Position numbers and translations under genes: made by a program
Part shown: positions 1 to 7,219 of the stretch, piece after piece
Layout of the letters: the number at the start of each line of letters is the position of its first letter
Numbering within the stretch: the stretch's first letter is position 1
Notes under the pieces: generated by a model
What the model was told of the DNA's origin: nothing
Database searches by the model: none
What the model saw: only the letters and a program-made list of their open reading frames with translations
Source: Phycisphaerales bacterium
GTDB taxonomy: Bacteria > Planctomycetota > Phycisphaerae > Phycisphaerales > UBA1924
Assembly: GCA_947459215.1 (NCBI GenBank)
Contig: CANHCQ010000005.1
Location: forward strand, 19,467 to 83,466
DNA length: 64,000 bases
Reading direction: 5' to 3'

Positions 1-533
1 GGAAACGTGGCGTCCGAAATCTTGTTCGGCCCGATGCGAAAGTCCGCAGGCGTGTTGCCAGCACCCATCGTGTCCGCGCGGTTGTACAAGGCAAAGCTGA
101 ATTCGTACGTCGGTGTCGGACGCTCATGCTCCCACCGGAACGCACCGGTCGTGAATGGCGAGTCCGGGTCATACCGCGGTTGCTTGGGGCACTGCAGTCC
201 GGGATTCCAGCGAGCCTGTCCCGACCACTCTTCTGGGAACAGAAACGACCAACGCCCAGTCATGATGCTGTTACCAGTCGGATGCCCCATGCGAATAGGG
301 GGAAGACCCTGTATGTGAATCGTTCGAGGTTCCCATCCCTGAAAGGGGATGTGGTCCTTATTCGCAGTGGCGTATGCAAACAAGACCACTCCGGTCTGCC
401 GCATGTTGCTCAGGCACTTGATCTCAAGTCCCTTCCAGCGTGCCGCTTGCATCGCTGGGAGCGTGAGCGTCATCACGATCCCGGTGATCGAGATCGTGAT
501 CAGCAGATCGATGATGGTGAAGGCCCTTCGCAT
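1..533 (-). CDS. Type II secretion/pilin-like pseudopilin, 3' end cut by the window edge
   Basis: About 177 codons are readable from an ATG at 533 to the window edge, where the frame is still open. The N-terminus is a class III prepilin signal: a short basic leader MRRA, then a hydrophobic stretch beginning FTIIDLLITISITGIVM and continuing to about residue 28. Cleavage is expected between Ala4 and Phe5. The mature protein has Asp at position 5, where nearly all pseudopilins have Glu. The body fits planctomycete pseudopilins with a conserved N-terminal helix and variable C-terminal domain: RWKGLEIKCLSNMRQTGVVLFAYA resembles the usual KCxxNLRQ-type segment. The likely role is a minor pilin or secretion pseudopilin in the envelope; the particular machine cannot be told. 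It is divergent from the operon that starts at 665. Confidence 0.8.
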   Translation of the reverse strand, partial: MRRAFTIIDLLITISITGIVMTLTLPAMQAARWKGLEIKCLSNMRQTGVVLFAYATANKDHIPFQGWEPRTIHIQGLPPIRMGHPTGNSIMTGRWSFLFPEEWSGQARWNPGLQCPKQPRYDPDSPFTTGAFRWEHERPTPTYEFSFALYNRADTMGAGNTPADFRIGPNKISDATF

Positions 534-578
534 CGCTCGACAATCTTGAGAAAGTTACCCACACCCTCCATTTCCGTG

Positions 579-609
579 TTGACAGGGTACCCCCCCCGTC
601 GGTTATGCT
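579..609 (+). promoter_or_regulatory. Sigma-70 type promoter for the 665-2525 operon
   Basis: A perfect -35 hexamer TTGACA lies at 579-584 and TATGCT at 604-609, with a 19-nt spacer that includes a run of eight C. The spacer is at the long end of the usual range. The first gene downstream has AAGGAG at 653-658 before its ATG at 665. Confidence 0.6.
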
Positions 610-664
610 GCAACGGAATCTTGAGCAATTCGCCAAGTTGCCACGAATGAACAAGGAGCATCCG

Positions 665-1090
665 ATGTCGAGCACGAAGCAGTTGGTGGGACGCTTTGTC
701 CGTCGCAGCGCAGCCGTCGCGATCGTCGCTGGAGGAGCGTGGGTCGCCGCGGACGACCACATGCCGACGCCGGGATGCGAAGCGCCTGCCTTTGTGCAGT
801 GCTATACACCGACATGGGTTGCGACTTATCAAAGAGAGTTCACTGGATGTACTTGGTACGCCGAGTGCCCGGTGACCGTGCTCTGCGGTGCGACCAGTGT
901 TTACACGTCCTTGCAGCCGGCTGGACCGATCGTCCCGGCTCTTGCCTTTACATGCCGCGAGTACATTAACGGTGCCAGAAATGCCGCGGGACTATGCGTG
1001 AACGGCACGCCTGTCATCCCGTCAACGGTTTCTTGTACTGCAAACATCCAGGCGTGCATGCCCGACTGCGTCTGGACATGCTGGGCATGA
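665..1090 (+). CDS. Small Cys-rich exported protein
   Basis: 141 residues. I chose the ATG at 665 because AAGGAG (653-658) lies 6 nt upstream and because it gives a normal signal peptide: a basic VGRFVRRS segment, a hydrophobic VAIVAGGAWVAA core, then DDH. The mature part has 11 cysteines in about 110 residues, including the C-terminal ACMPDCVWTCWA, which suggests disulfides or metal binding outside the cytoplasm. I recognise no family. Its stop overlaps the next start (ATGA at 1087-1090), so the two are translationally coupled. The third gene of the operon is a MauE-like membrane protein, a family linked to disulfide or redox maturation in methylamine dehydrogenase biogenesis, so this could be its substrate. 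That link is inference. Confidence 0.7.
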   Translation: MSSTKQLVGRFVRRSAAVAIVAGGAWVAADDHMPTPGCEAPAFVQCYTPTWVATYQREFTGCTWYAECPVTVLCGATSVYTSLQPAGPIVPALAFTCREYINGARNAAGLCVNGTPVIPSTVSCTANIQACMPDCVWTCWA

Positions 1091-2025
1091 AATCGCACTA
1101 TTTAGGCGTGCTTGTTCAGGTGTACGTTGCGGCATTCTGTGTCGCAGCCGTCAGCGGCGATGACAGCCATCTCGTCGTGAAAGAACTATTACACTGCAAG
1201 TTTACTTGGATTGACAAGACGAACGGTGTCCAGACAGAATGTGCTGCGGCGGCTGATGGACGGTACGCGGTCTTGTACTCCGAAGCCGCTTCGAAAGGAT
1301 CCTCGATCTACACCCCGAGTTCTGGAAGTTGGTGGACACCTGAGGAGTTCGTGTCCGTTATTCCAGGGAGCTACCAGCTAATGGCGGCTCCACCTCCGAC
1401 GCTTTCGCCAGATTCTTGGCCGACTGTTACGTCGGAGTGTCCTTGGCCGCACCTGCCTGTATGGATTTCGCTGCTTCGGGCTCAGTCGGACTTCGCATCT
1501 GGAATCGAGCCGGTTTCCGGCTATTTGACTTACTCAAGCGAGGTACTTGGCAGGTCTCTAGCTTGGGACGATGCTGGTGATCTGAGAGCAATCCGGTGTG
1601 TCACCAAGTCTGAAGGCCAGTCTTCGGCCGTCGCGGAGGTCGTGTATCTTTTTGCGGACTACGAGAATCGAGACGGTGTCCGCGTTCCGACGAAACGAAA
1701 GCTGCGAACGAGTCGCAGCAACGGCAGTGAGACTCGGCGGTCTGAGCAAGAGTTCGTATTAGCGACGTTCTCTCGCTCGCCCCAACTCGTCGAAGACGCC
1801 CTCTCCACTCGCCAGATCAAGGCCACAATGGATCGCCGCGAGCCAAACGGCGACATCTACGCCCCCGACGGCAAGAAGAAGTACAACGACAAAGAACTTG
1901 CGGCCCGCATCGCTGGCGACCTCACCGGCAACACCACCCGCGCCCGCTGGTCGTATTGGATTGTCGGCTCTCTGACCGCGTTCACGCTCCTGCTCGTTGG
2001 CTTCAAGTACTGGCGTCGTGCATGA
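1087..2025 (+). CDS. Membrane-anchored exported protein of unknown function
   Basis: 312 residues starting at the ATG that overlaps the upstream stop. There is an N-terminal signal or anchor (LGVLVQVYVAAFCVAAVSG) and a C-terminal membrane helix of about 20 residues (WSYWIVGSLTAFTLLLVGF) followed by a short KYWRRA tail. The long middle part is therefore probably periplasmic. A segment near residue 200, VYLFADYENRDGVRVPTKRK, resembles strands found in lipoprotein-sorting or LolA-like beta domains of planctomycetes, but too weakly for a family call. Its stop overlaps the start of the MauE-like gene (ATGA at 2022-2025). Base composition is visibly less GC-rich than in the pyruvate dehydrogenase genes just downstream. 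Confidence 0.65.
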   Translation: MKSHYLGVLVQVYVAAFCVAAVSGDDSHLVVKELLHCKFTWIDKTNGVQTECAAAADGRYAVLYSEAASKGSSIYTPSSGSWWTPEEFVSVIPGSYQLMAAPPPTLSPDSWPTVTSECPWPHLPVWISLLRAQSDFASGIEPVSGYLTYSSEVLGRSLAWDDAGDLRAIRCVTKSEGQSSAVAEVVYLFADYENRDGVRVPTKRKLRTSRSNGSETRRSEQEFVLATFSRSPQLVEDALSTRQIKATMDRREPNGDIYAPDGKKKYNDKELAARIAGDLTGNTTRARWSYWIVGSLTAFTLLLVGFKYWRRA

Positions 2026-2525
2026 ACCATCGCCATCGCACACTTATGGTCGAGGTTATCTGCGTGCTGCTCGCAGGCGTCTTTCTTTACGCTGTTGCGT
2101 CCAAGGCGACAACCGATCGCGTCACCGCCTCCGGTGTTCTCCCAGGTGTTCACGCGTTTGCCGCCAACATCGCTGATCAGCAGGTTGTTCCACCCTCTGC
2201 GGCGCTCATCGTCGCACGCACCGTTCTCGCTACCGAAACGGTGCTGGCGCTGTGGCTTCTGTTCCGCATCCGCATGCGAGCCGCGCTGTTCACCGCCCTC
2301 GCAGTCGTCGGTCTCTTTTCTGGCTACCTCGTCCTTTCCTACGCCCTCGGTTCGCGTGCTCCCTGCGGTTGCCTCGGCCGCATTGGCGGATCGACGCTCT
2401 TCGACAGCCTGCTCAGAAACGCGGGTCTTCTTTTCGTCGGGGTAACAGGCATTTGGCTTCTGAAGCCGCCTTCGCCGACGCCCGTCGGGGCGGCGAGTCC
2501 GCGAGCGGCCGAGAACCCTGCCTGA
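2022..2525 (+). CDS. MauE/DoxX-like redox-associated membrane protein
   Basis: 167 residues with four hydrophobic segments: near the N-terminus (VICVLLAGVFLYAVASK), around 65-85 (LIVARTVLATETVLALWLLF), around 90-110 (ALFTALAVVGLFSGYLVLSY) and near 135-150. After the third helix comes a short loop with CGCLGRIGG, the paired-cysteine signature typical of MauE-type proteins. In methylamine-utilisation operons MauE is needed for maturation of a multi-disulfide subunit; in planctomycetes relatives often sit beside Cys-rich exported proteins. Here it is the last gene of a coupled operon (ATGA overlaps at 1087 and 2022) that starts with a Cys-rich exported protein. A role in its thiol oxidation is plausible but inferred. 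Confidence 0.75.
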   Translation: MNHRHRTLMVEVICVLLAGVFLYAVASKATTDRVTASGVLPGVHAFAANIADQQVVPPSAALIVARTVLATETVLALWLLFRIRMRAALFTALAVVGLFSGYLVLSYALGSRAPCGCLGRIGGSTLFDSLLRNAGLLFVGVTGIWLLKPPSPTPVGAASPRAAENPA

Positions 2526-2564
2526 TCCCCGATTCTCTCCTATCCTCGTAATAGGAGCGAACCG

Positions 2565-3689
2565 ATGCCCAAGAAGACCGCTTACTCCGCCCAGATCGAG
2601 TACATCCAAGTCATGGACGAGCACGGCGAGGTCGATCCCGCTCTCGCCCGCGGCTTGCTCGAGGATCAAGAGATCCTCGCCCTCTACCAGTTCATGGTCG
2701 AGTGCCGCCAGCTCGACGAGATCGCTTTCAAGCTCCAGCGCTCCGGCCGCATGGGCACCTACCCGCAGAACAAGGGCCAGGAAGCCGCCGCCATCGGCAC
2801 CGCGTACGCCGCCAAGAAGGGGCAGGACTTCCTCGTCCCCTGCTACCGCGAGAACGCCGCCCTCTTCATGCACGGCCTGCCGATGCACTACGTCCTCCTC
2901 CACTGGATGGGCGACGAACGCGGCAACCAGATCCCGCCGGGTGTGTGCCAGCTCCCGCTCTGCATCCCCATCGGCACCCAGATGCTCCACGCCACCGGCA
3001 TCGCCTGGGCCTTCAAGATGCGCAAGGAGCCGAGAGTCGCCCTCACCTACTTCGGCGACGGCGCGACCAGCGAGGGCGACTTCCACGAGGCGATGAACTT
3101 CGCCAGCGTCTTCCAGGTGCCGTGCGTGTTCATCTGTCAGAACAACCAGTGGGCCATCAGCGTCCCGCGTGAGACGCAGATGAACTCCGAGACCGTCGCG
3201 CAGAAGGCCCTCGCCTACGACATGCCCTGCGTGCTCGTCGACGGCAACGACCTGCTCGCGGTCTACAAGGCCTCCAAGGAAGCCATCGAACGCGCCCGCA
3301 CCGGCGGCGGCCCCTCGTTCATCGAGGCCGTTACCTACCGACTCGCCGATCACACCACCGCCGACGACGCCCGCCGCTACCGCGACCCCAAGGAAGTCGA
3401 AGCCTGGATCGCCAAGGACCCGATCATCCGCCTCCGCAAGTACCTCGAGAAGAAGAACCTCTGGGACGAGTCCAAGGAGCAGGCCCTCCAGGAACGCTCC
3501 AAGGTCAAGGTCGCCGACGTCGTCAAGACCGCCGAAGGCATCGCCAAGCCCAGCACCGACGACATCTTCGACTACACCTTCGAGACCCTCAACGCCGAAC
3601 TCGAGAAGCAGAAGCGGACGATGCGGACGAGCAGCTTGGGGCAGGATCCCAATCAGATCGGATTGAGCGCCACCGAACAGACGGTTTGA
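2565..3689 (+). CDS. pdhA: Pyruvate dehydrogenase E1 component, alpha subunit
   Basis: 374 residues, usual for the family. It catalyses thiamine-diphosphate-dependent decarboxylation of pyruvate and reductive acetylation of the E2 lipoyl group, as an alpha2beta2 heterotetramer. The cofactor motif starts at GDGATSEGDFHEAMN (about residues 164-178) and ends at the NN of ICQNNQW about 26 residues on. Other family landmarks are MGTYPQNKGQEAAAIG (63-78) and the phosphorylation-loop-like YRLADHTTADDARRYR near 260. The N-terminal region and FLVPCYRENA point to the pyruvate or branched-chain 2-oxoacid branch; context (E1-beta, then E2 with one lipoyl domain) favours pyruvate. An ATAGGAG box precedes the ATG at 2565. 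A 2-oxoisovalerate complex is the main alternative. Confidence 0.9.
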   Translation: MPKKTAYSAQIEYIQVMDEHGEVDPALARGLLEDQEILALYQFMVECRQLDEIAFKLQRSGRMGTYPQNKGQEAAAIGTAYAAKKGQDFLVPCYRENAALFMHGLPMHYVLLHWMGDERGNQIPPGVCQLPLCIPIGTQMLHATGIAWAFKMRKEPRVALTYFGDGATSEGDFHEAMNFASVFQVPCVFICQNNQWAISVPRETQMNSETVAQKALAYDMPCVLVDGNDLLAVYKASKEAIERARTGGGPSFIEAVTYRLADHTTADDARRYRDPKEVEAWIAKDPIIRLRKYLEKKNLWDESKEQALQERSKVKVADVVKTAEGIAKPSTDDIFDYTFETLNAELEKQKRTMRTSSLGQDPNQIGLSATEQTV

Positions 3690-3704
3690 CGAGGAGGATG
3701 AGCC

Positions 3705-4157
3705 ATGCGACGACTGTTTGCAGCATTGGCATTGGCTCCCTTCCTCATTGGGGTGCACGCTGGCGAAGAGGCTCAGCAGGTCGTGCAGACCAGGATCGTG
3801 TTCTCGCCCGCCCCATGGTGCGATCCTCCCGAAATGACCAAACGCCTGGAGCCCATCCTTTCCGACCTCAAGTCACACGGATTCAGCGTGGCCTCAGACG
3901 ACGCAGACTCTGATGCAGTTCTGCGTGCCAGTTTCAAGAATGGCGAACGGAAGAGCCAGTTGGATGGCCGCCAAGGGGCGATCGAACTCCGCACTATCAG
4001 GCTCGGGGACCTCGGGGCATACGAGCTCACGATCTCGGCAACGCTCTGGCCGCACGTCGGGAAGCACCCCTGGTCAAGGACTGTGGAGCTTGCAAAAGAA
4101 ATGTCCGATTGGCAGCAGCGAATTCTCACGGCAAGCACAGAGGGGGCAAACAAATGA
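3705..4157 (+). CDS. Exported protein of unknown function between pdhA and pdhB
   Basis: 150 residues beginning 15 nt after pdhA. There is a strong GAGGAGGAT ribosome-binding site and a signal peptide (MRRLFAALALAPFLIGVHAG). The mature part has PAPWCDPPEMTKRL, one cysteine and mixed alpha/beta character; I recognise no domain. Its stop overlaps the next start (ATGA at 4154). Having an exported protein inside a cytoplasmic 2-oxoacid dehydrogenase operon is odd, and nothing in the sequence ties it to that enzyme. It may only share the transcript. Confidence 0.7.
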   Translation: MRRLFAALALAPFLIGVHAGEEAQQVVQTRIVFSPAPWCDPPEMTKRLEPILSDLKSHGFSVASDDADSDAVLRASFKNGERKSQLDGRQGAIELRTIRLGDLGAYELTISATLWPHVGKHPWSRTVELAKEMSDWQQRILTASTEGANK

Positions 4158-4393
4158 CTTTGGACGGCATCCGCGAGTTCCGCGACAAGATTCCATTCGA
4201 ACCCTTCGAGATCATCCTCGTCGATAAGCGACGCTTCTTTGTGCCGCACCGCGACTTCATCCTGATTCCACCCGGGCGGAGTACATGGGTCTACGTTGCC
4301 TCCGGCGACGGCCGCGTCACGCACGTCAACACCGCCGTCATTTCGATTATCCGTCCAGTAAAGTCCAACGGCCGCCGTCGCAAGGCCGGCTGA
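4154..4393 (+). CDS. Small conserved planctomycete-type protein
   Basis: 79 residues. The ATG overlaps the upstream stop. The pattern IPFEPFEIILVDKRRFFVPH followed by RDFILIPP matches a short family common in planctomycetes, with the general form PFxPFxIxLxDxRxFxVxHxDF. Its function is unknown; it is probably a single small beta-rich domain. The C-terminus is basic (KSNGRRRKAG). It lies 18 nt before pdhB and is presumably co-transcribed with the pyruvate dehydrogenase genes. Confidence 0.7.
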   Translation: MTLDGIREFRDKIPFEPFEIILVDKRRFFVPHRDFILIPPGRSTWVYVASGDGRVTHVNTAVISIIRPVKSNGRRRKAG

Positions 4394-4411
4394 GTCTCAC
4401 AGGAACCACAC

Positions 4412-5410
4412 ATGCCGCGTACTGATGTGATGAAGCAAAAAGGCCTGACTCTCGTTGACGCCATCAACGAAGGCCTCGAACAGGAAATGTCCCGCGACTC
4501 CCGCATCGTCATCCTCGGCGAGGACGTCGGGCACAACGGCGGCGTCTTCCGCGTCACCGAAGGCCTCCAGAAGATCTTCGGCAAGGACCGCGTCATCGAC
4601 ACGCCCCTCGCCGAGTCCGGCATCATGGGCACCGCCATCGGCCTCGCCATGGCCGGCATGCGCCCCATCCCCGAGATCCAGTTCGAAGGCTTCCTCGGCC
4701 CCGCCTTCGACCAGCTCACCAACCACGCCGCCCGCTACCGCAGCCGCACCCGCGGCGCGGTCACGGTGCCGCTCACCGTCCGCGTCCCCGTCGGCGGCGG
4801 CATCCACGCCCCCGAGCTTCACTCCGACTCACCCGAGGCCATCTACGCCCACACCCCCGGCCTCAAGGTCGTCATGCCCAGCACGCCCTACGACGCCAAG
4901 GGCCTGCTCCTCTCCGCCATCCGCGACCCCGACCCCGTCGTCTTCTTCGAGCCCAAGCGCGTCTACCGCTCCTTCCGCGAGGAAGTGCCCGAAGGCGACT
5001 ACACCATCCCGATCGGCCAGGCCAAGGTCGTCAGCGAAGGCACCGACCTGACCATCGTCACCTGGGGCGCCAGCGTCTTTGAGTGCCTCGCCGCCATCGA
5101 CAAAATGCCCGAGGACGTCTCCATCGAGCTCATCGACCTCCGCACCATCTACCCCATCGACACCGACACCATCATCCAGTCCGTCCAGAAAACCGGCCGC
5201 TGCGTGATCGTCCACGAAGCCCCCAAGACCTGCGGCTTCGGCGCCGAGCTCTCCGCCATCATCCAGGAACACTGCTTCCTCCACCTCAAAGCCCCCGTCC
5301 AACGCGTCGCCGGCTTCGACACGGTGATGCCGTACTACAAGCTCGAACTCGAATACCTGCCCGACTCCAAGCGGATCAGCGAGAGCGTCACGCAAACGCT
5401 CGCGTACTAA
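4412..5410 (+). CDS. pdhB: Pyruvate dehydrogenase E1 component, beta subunit
   Basis: 332 residues, the usual length. It pairs with PdhA to form the active site. Landmarks are the N-terminal ILGEDVGHNGGVFRVTEGL, PLAESGIMGTAIGLAMAG, the central PVGGGIHAPELHSDSPEA and VVMPSTPYDAKGLLLSAI, and the C-terminal transketolase domain VHEAPKTCGFGAELSAII with the usual late GFDTVMPY segment. The start is the ATG at 4412 after CACAGGAACCACAC. It is followed by a repeat-rich gap (5409-5523) and then the E2 gene. Confidence 0.92.
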   Translation: MPRTDVMKQKGLTLVDAINEGLEQEMSRDSRIVILGEDVGHNGGVFRVTEGLQKIFGKDRVIDTPLAESGIMGTAIGLAMAGMRPIPEIQFEGFLGPAFDQLTNHAARYRSRTRGAVTVPLTVRVPVGGGIHAPELHSDSPEAIYAHTPGLKVVMPSTPYDAKGLLLSAIRDPDPVVFFEPKRVYRSFREEVPEGDYTIPIGQAKVVSEGTDLTIVTWGASVFECLAAIDKMPEDVSIELIDLRTIYPIDTDTIIQSVQKTGRCVIVHEAPKTCGFGAELSAIIQEHCFLHLKAPVQRVAGFDTVMPYYKLELEYLPDSKRISESVTQTLAY

Positions 5411-5523
5411 AGCTCAAAGCGACAAAGCGCAAAGCTCAAATAGAATTGACGAAACGCGAAACTCTGTATCTTCTCGTTCCCCTGCCTTGATTTGCTGCTC
5501 TGAGCTTTGCTGCTTTGAGCTTT
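5409..5523. repeat. Inverted-arm repeat made of CAAAGC(T)-like units, between pdhB and pdhC
   Basis: The left end reads AAAGCTCAAAGC (5409-5420) and its exact reverse complement GCTTTGAGCTTT is at 5512-5523. The unit recurs imperfectly inward on both sides: ACAAAGCGCAAAGCTCAAA on the left, CTGAGCTTTGCTGCTTTGAG on the right. The element begins inside the pdhB stop codon and ends 15 nt before the pdhC start. It could form a long hairpin in the polycistronic transcript, but nothing like a T-tract terminator follows. Confidence 0.6.
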
Positions 5524-5538
5524 TCCCGAGTCCTCCCC

Positions 5539-7020
5539 ATGGCCCACCACAAGTCCACCAACCCCGACGAATTCATCCTCCCCGACCTCGGCGAGGGCGT
5601 CCACGAAGCCGAGCTCATCAAGTGGCGCGTCAAGGTCGGTGACACCGTCGCCGAGCACGACATCCTCGCCGAGATGGAAACCGACAAGGCCCTCGTCGAA
5701 GTCCCCTCGCCCCGCGCCGGCACCATCGCCTCCCTCAACGGCAACGAAGGCGAGATTCTGAAGGTCGGCAACGTCCTAGTCACCTATCAAGCCAGCGGCT
5801 CATCCGCCGCCGCCGCGACCAAGGCCGCCTACGCCGGTTCGGCGCACGCCACCGAAACCCACGCCGTCGCCACCGCCGTCATCGACGCCCCCGAACCCGC
5901 CGCTGAACGCGAAGACGCCGGCACCGTCGTCGGCAAGATGGGCGGCGAGCTCGCCGGCATGTCCGCCGCCCCCGGCAAGGCCCTCGCAACTCCCGCCGTC
6001 CGCCGCCTCGCACGCGACCTCGGCCTCGACATCGACTCCGTCACCGGCACCGGCATCGGCGGCCGCGTCACCGAAAAGGACGTCCGCAACGCCACCAGCA
6101 CTCCCCCCCTCCCCGAGGGAGGGGGCAGGGGGAAGGGTTCGCCTTCTGCCTTGACCACCGCGGCGCCCTCAGCCCCCGGCCGCAACGCCGCCCCGTCGTT
6201 CATCCCTCCCTCGCCCGCTCCGCGCCCGGCGGCGCCCGCTCCTGCACCAGCCCCGCGCCAAGCCGCACCCGCGTGCCAGTACGACACCTCCGCGCCCGAC
6301 GCCGACATCCGCATCCCCTTCCGCGGCGTGCGTCGCACCATTGCGAACCGCCTCCGCCAGTCCATCAACCAGGCCGTCCACTTCACCGTCATGGATGAAG
6401 CCGACGTCACCGCCCTCGAATCCCTCCGCAAGAAGCTCGCCGCCGCCAGCGGCGAGAAGGTCTCCTTCCTCCCCTTCGTCGCCGCCGCCGTCGCCCGCGT
6501 CCTCAACCAATCCCAGTTCCGCGCCCTCAACGCGACGGTTGAGGAAGACCCGCAGAACCCCGCCGCCGACGCCTTCATCATCCAGCATCGCAGCGTCCAC
6601 CTCGGCATCGCCACCGACACCGACAGCGGCCTCATGGTCCCCGTCGTCCGCGACGCCGACCGCCTGGGCGTCCTCGAGATCGGCCGCGCCATTACCCAAA
6701 CCGCCGAGAGCGCCCGCAACCGCACCATCGCCCGCGAAAACCTCATGGGCAGCACCTTCACCATCAGCAACGTCGGCAGCCACGCCGGCCGCTTCGCCAC
6801 CCCGGTGATCAACTACCCCGAAGTCGGCATCCTCGCCGTCGGCCGCGCCAAAGACGGCGTCGTCGTCCGCCACGGCATGATCGGCGTCGGCAAACTGCTC
6901 CCCCTCAGCCTCGCCTGCGACCACCGAGTTGTCGACGGTGCCACCGCGGCTCTCGCCCTTGCCGAAATCGTCAAGCTGCTGCAAGACGCAGAACAGTTGC
7001 TGGGTCCGGCGAGGGGATAA
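5539..7020 (+). CDS. pdhC: Dihydrolipoamide acetyltransferase (E2) of the pyruvate dehydrogenase complex
   Basis: 493 residues from the ATG at 5539. It moves the acetyl group from the E1 product to coenzyme A and forms the core of the complex. Domain order: one lipoyl domain (about 12-85; lipoyl-lysine at about residue 50 in EMETDKALVEV), an Ala/Glu-rich linker, a peripheral-subunit-binding domain (about 150-185, LATPAVRRLARDLGLDIDSV through GGRVTEKDV), a Pro/Ala-rich linker of about 60 residues, then the catalytic domain from about 255 with DHRVVDGA near the C-terminus. The second linker contains an inserted palindromic repeat (6105-6125). Dihydrolipoamide dehydrogenase (E3) is not in the window. 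Confidence 0.92.
   Translation: MAHHKSTNPDEFILPDLGEGVHEAELIKWRVKVGDTVAEHDILAEMETDKALVEVPSPRAGTIASLNGNEGEILKVGNVLVTYQASGSSAAAATKAAYAGSAHATETHAVATAVIDAPEPAAEREDAGTVVGKMGGELAGMSAAPGKALATPAVRRLARDLGLDIDSVTGTGIGGRVTEKDVRNATSTPPLPEGGGRGKGSPSALTTAAPSAPGRNAAPSFIPPSPAPRPAAPAPAPAPRQAAPACQYDTSAPDADIRIPFRGVRRTIANRLRQSINQAVHFTVMDEADVTALESLRKKLAAASGEKVSFLPFVAAAVARVLNQSQFRALNATVEEDPQNPAADAFIIQHRSVHLGIATDTDSGLMVPVVRDADRLGVLEIGRAITQTAESARNRTIARENLMGSTFTISNVGSHAGRFATPVINYPEVGILAVGRAKDGVVVRHGMIGVGKLLPLSLACDHRVVDGATAALALAEIVKLLQDAEQLLGPARG
6105..6125. repeat. Palindromic repeat translated inside the pdhC linker
   Basis: A 9-bp stem, CCCCCTCCC (6105-6113) with GGGAGGGGG (6117-6125), followed by CAGGGGGAAGGG. It encodes PPLPEGGGRGKG within the flexible linker between the E3-binding and catalytic domains. 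It resembles the widespread intergenic palindromes of the form CCCTCTCCCC...GGGAGAGGG, here kept in frame. A similar palindrome lies in the coding sequence at 10864. Confidence 0.65.
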
Positions 7021-7056
7021 CTCGTCTTCTGCAAGCGAGCGACGCCACGCCGCCGA

Positions 7057-7151
7057 GCAGCCCAACGGGCTGCAAGAACAAAGCCGGGGGTGGCCGCGCC
7101 AGCGGCACCCCCGGAGAAGCGCCTCCCTACCTCCGCACCCCATCGGGGTGC
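7057..7151. repeat. Cluster of three palindromes after pdhC
   Basis: Three hairpins in 95 bp. First, GCAGCCC-AAC-GGGCTGC (7057-7073) followed by AAGA. Second, CCGGGGGTG (7084-7092) with CACCCCCGG (7106-7114). Third, GCACCCC-ATC-GGGGTGC (7135-7151), again followed by AAGA. The first and third are the same module with a G-C pair replaced by C-G, so pairing is conserved while sequence is not. Repeats of this look are common in planctomycete intergenic regions. There is no T-tract, so a simple intrinsic terminator is unlikely. Confidence 0.65.
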
Positions 7152-7219
7152 AAGATTTATCCTGCCGATCGGCAACAGTCGGCACACGTCAGCTAGGGCG
7201 TACCGCTTGGATTCTGCAC

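Noticed and set aside
1857..3758. Open frame of 633 codons opposite pdhA and the MauE operon
   Set aside because: The antisense of confidently identified genes, with no recognisable domain.
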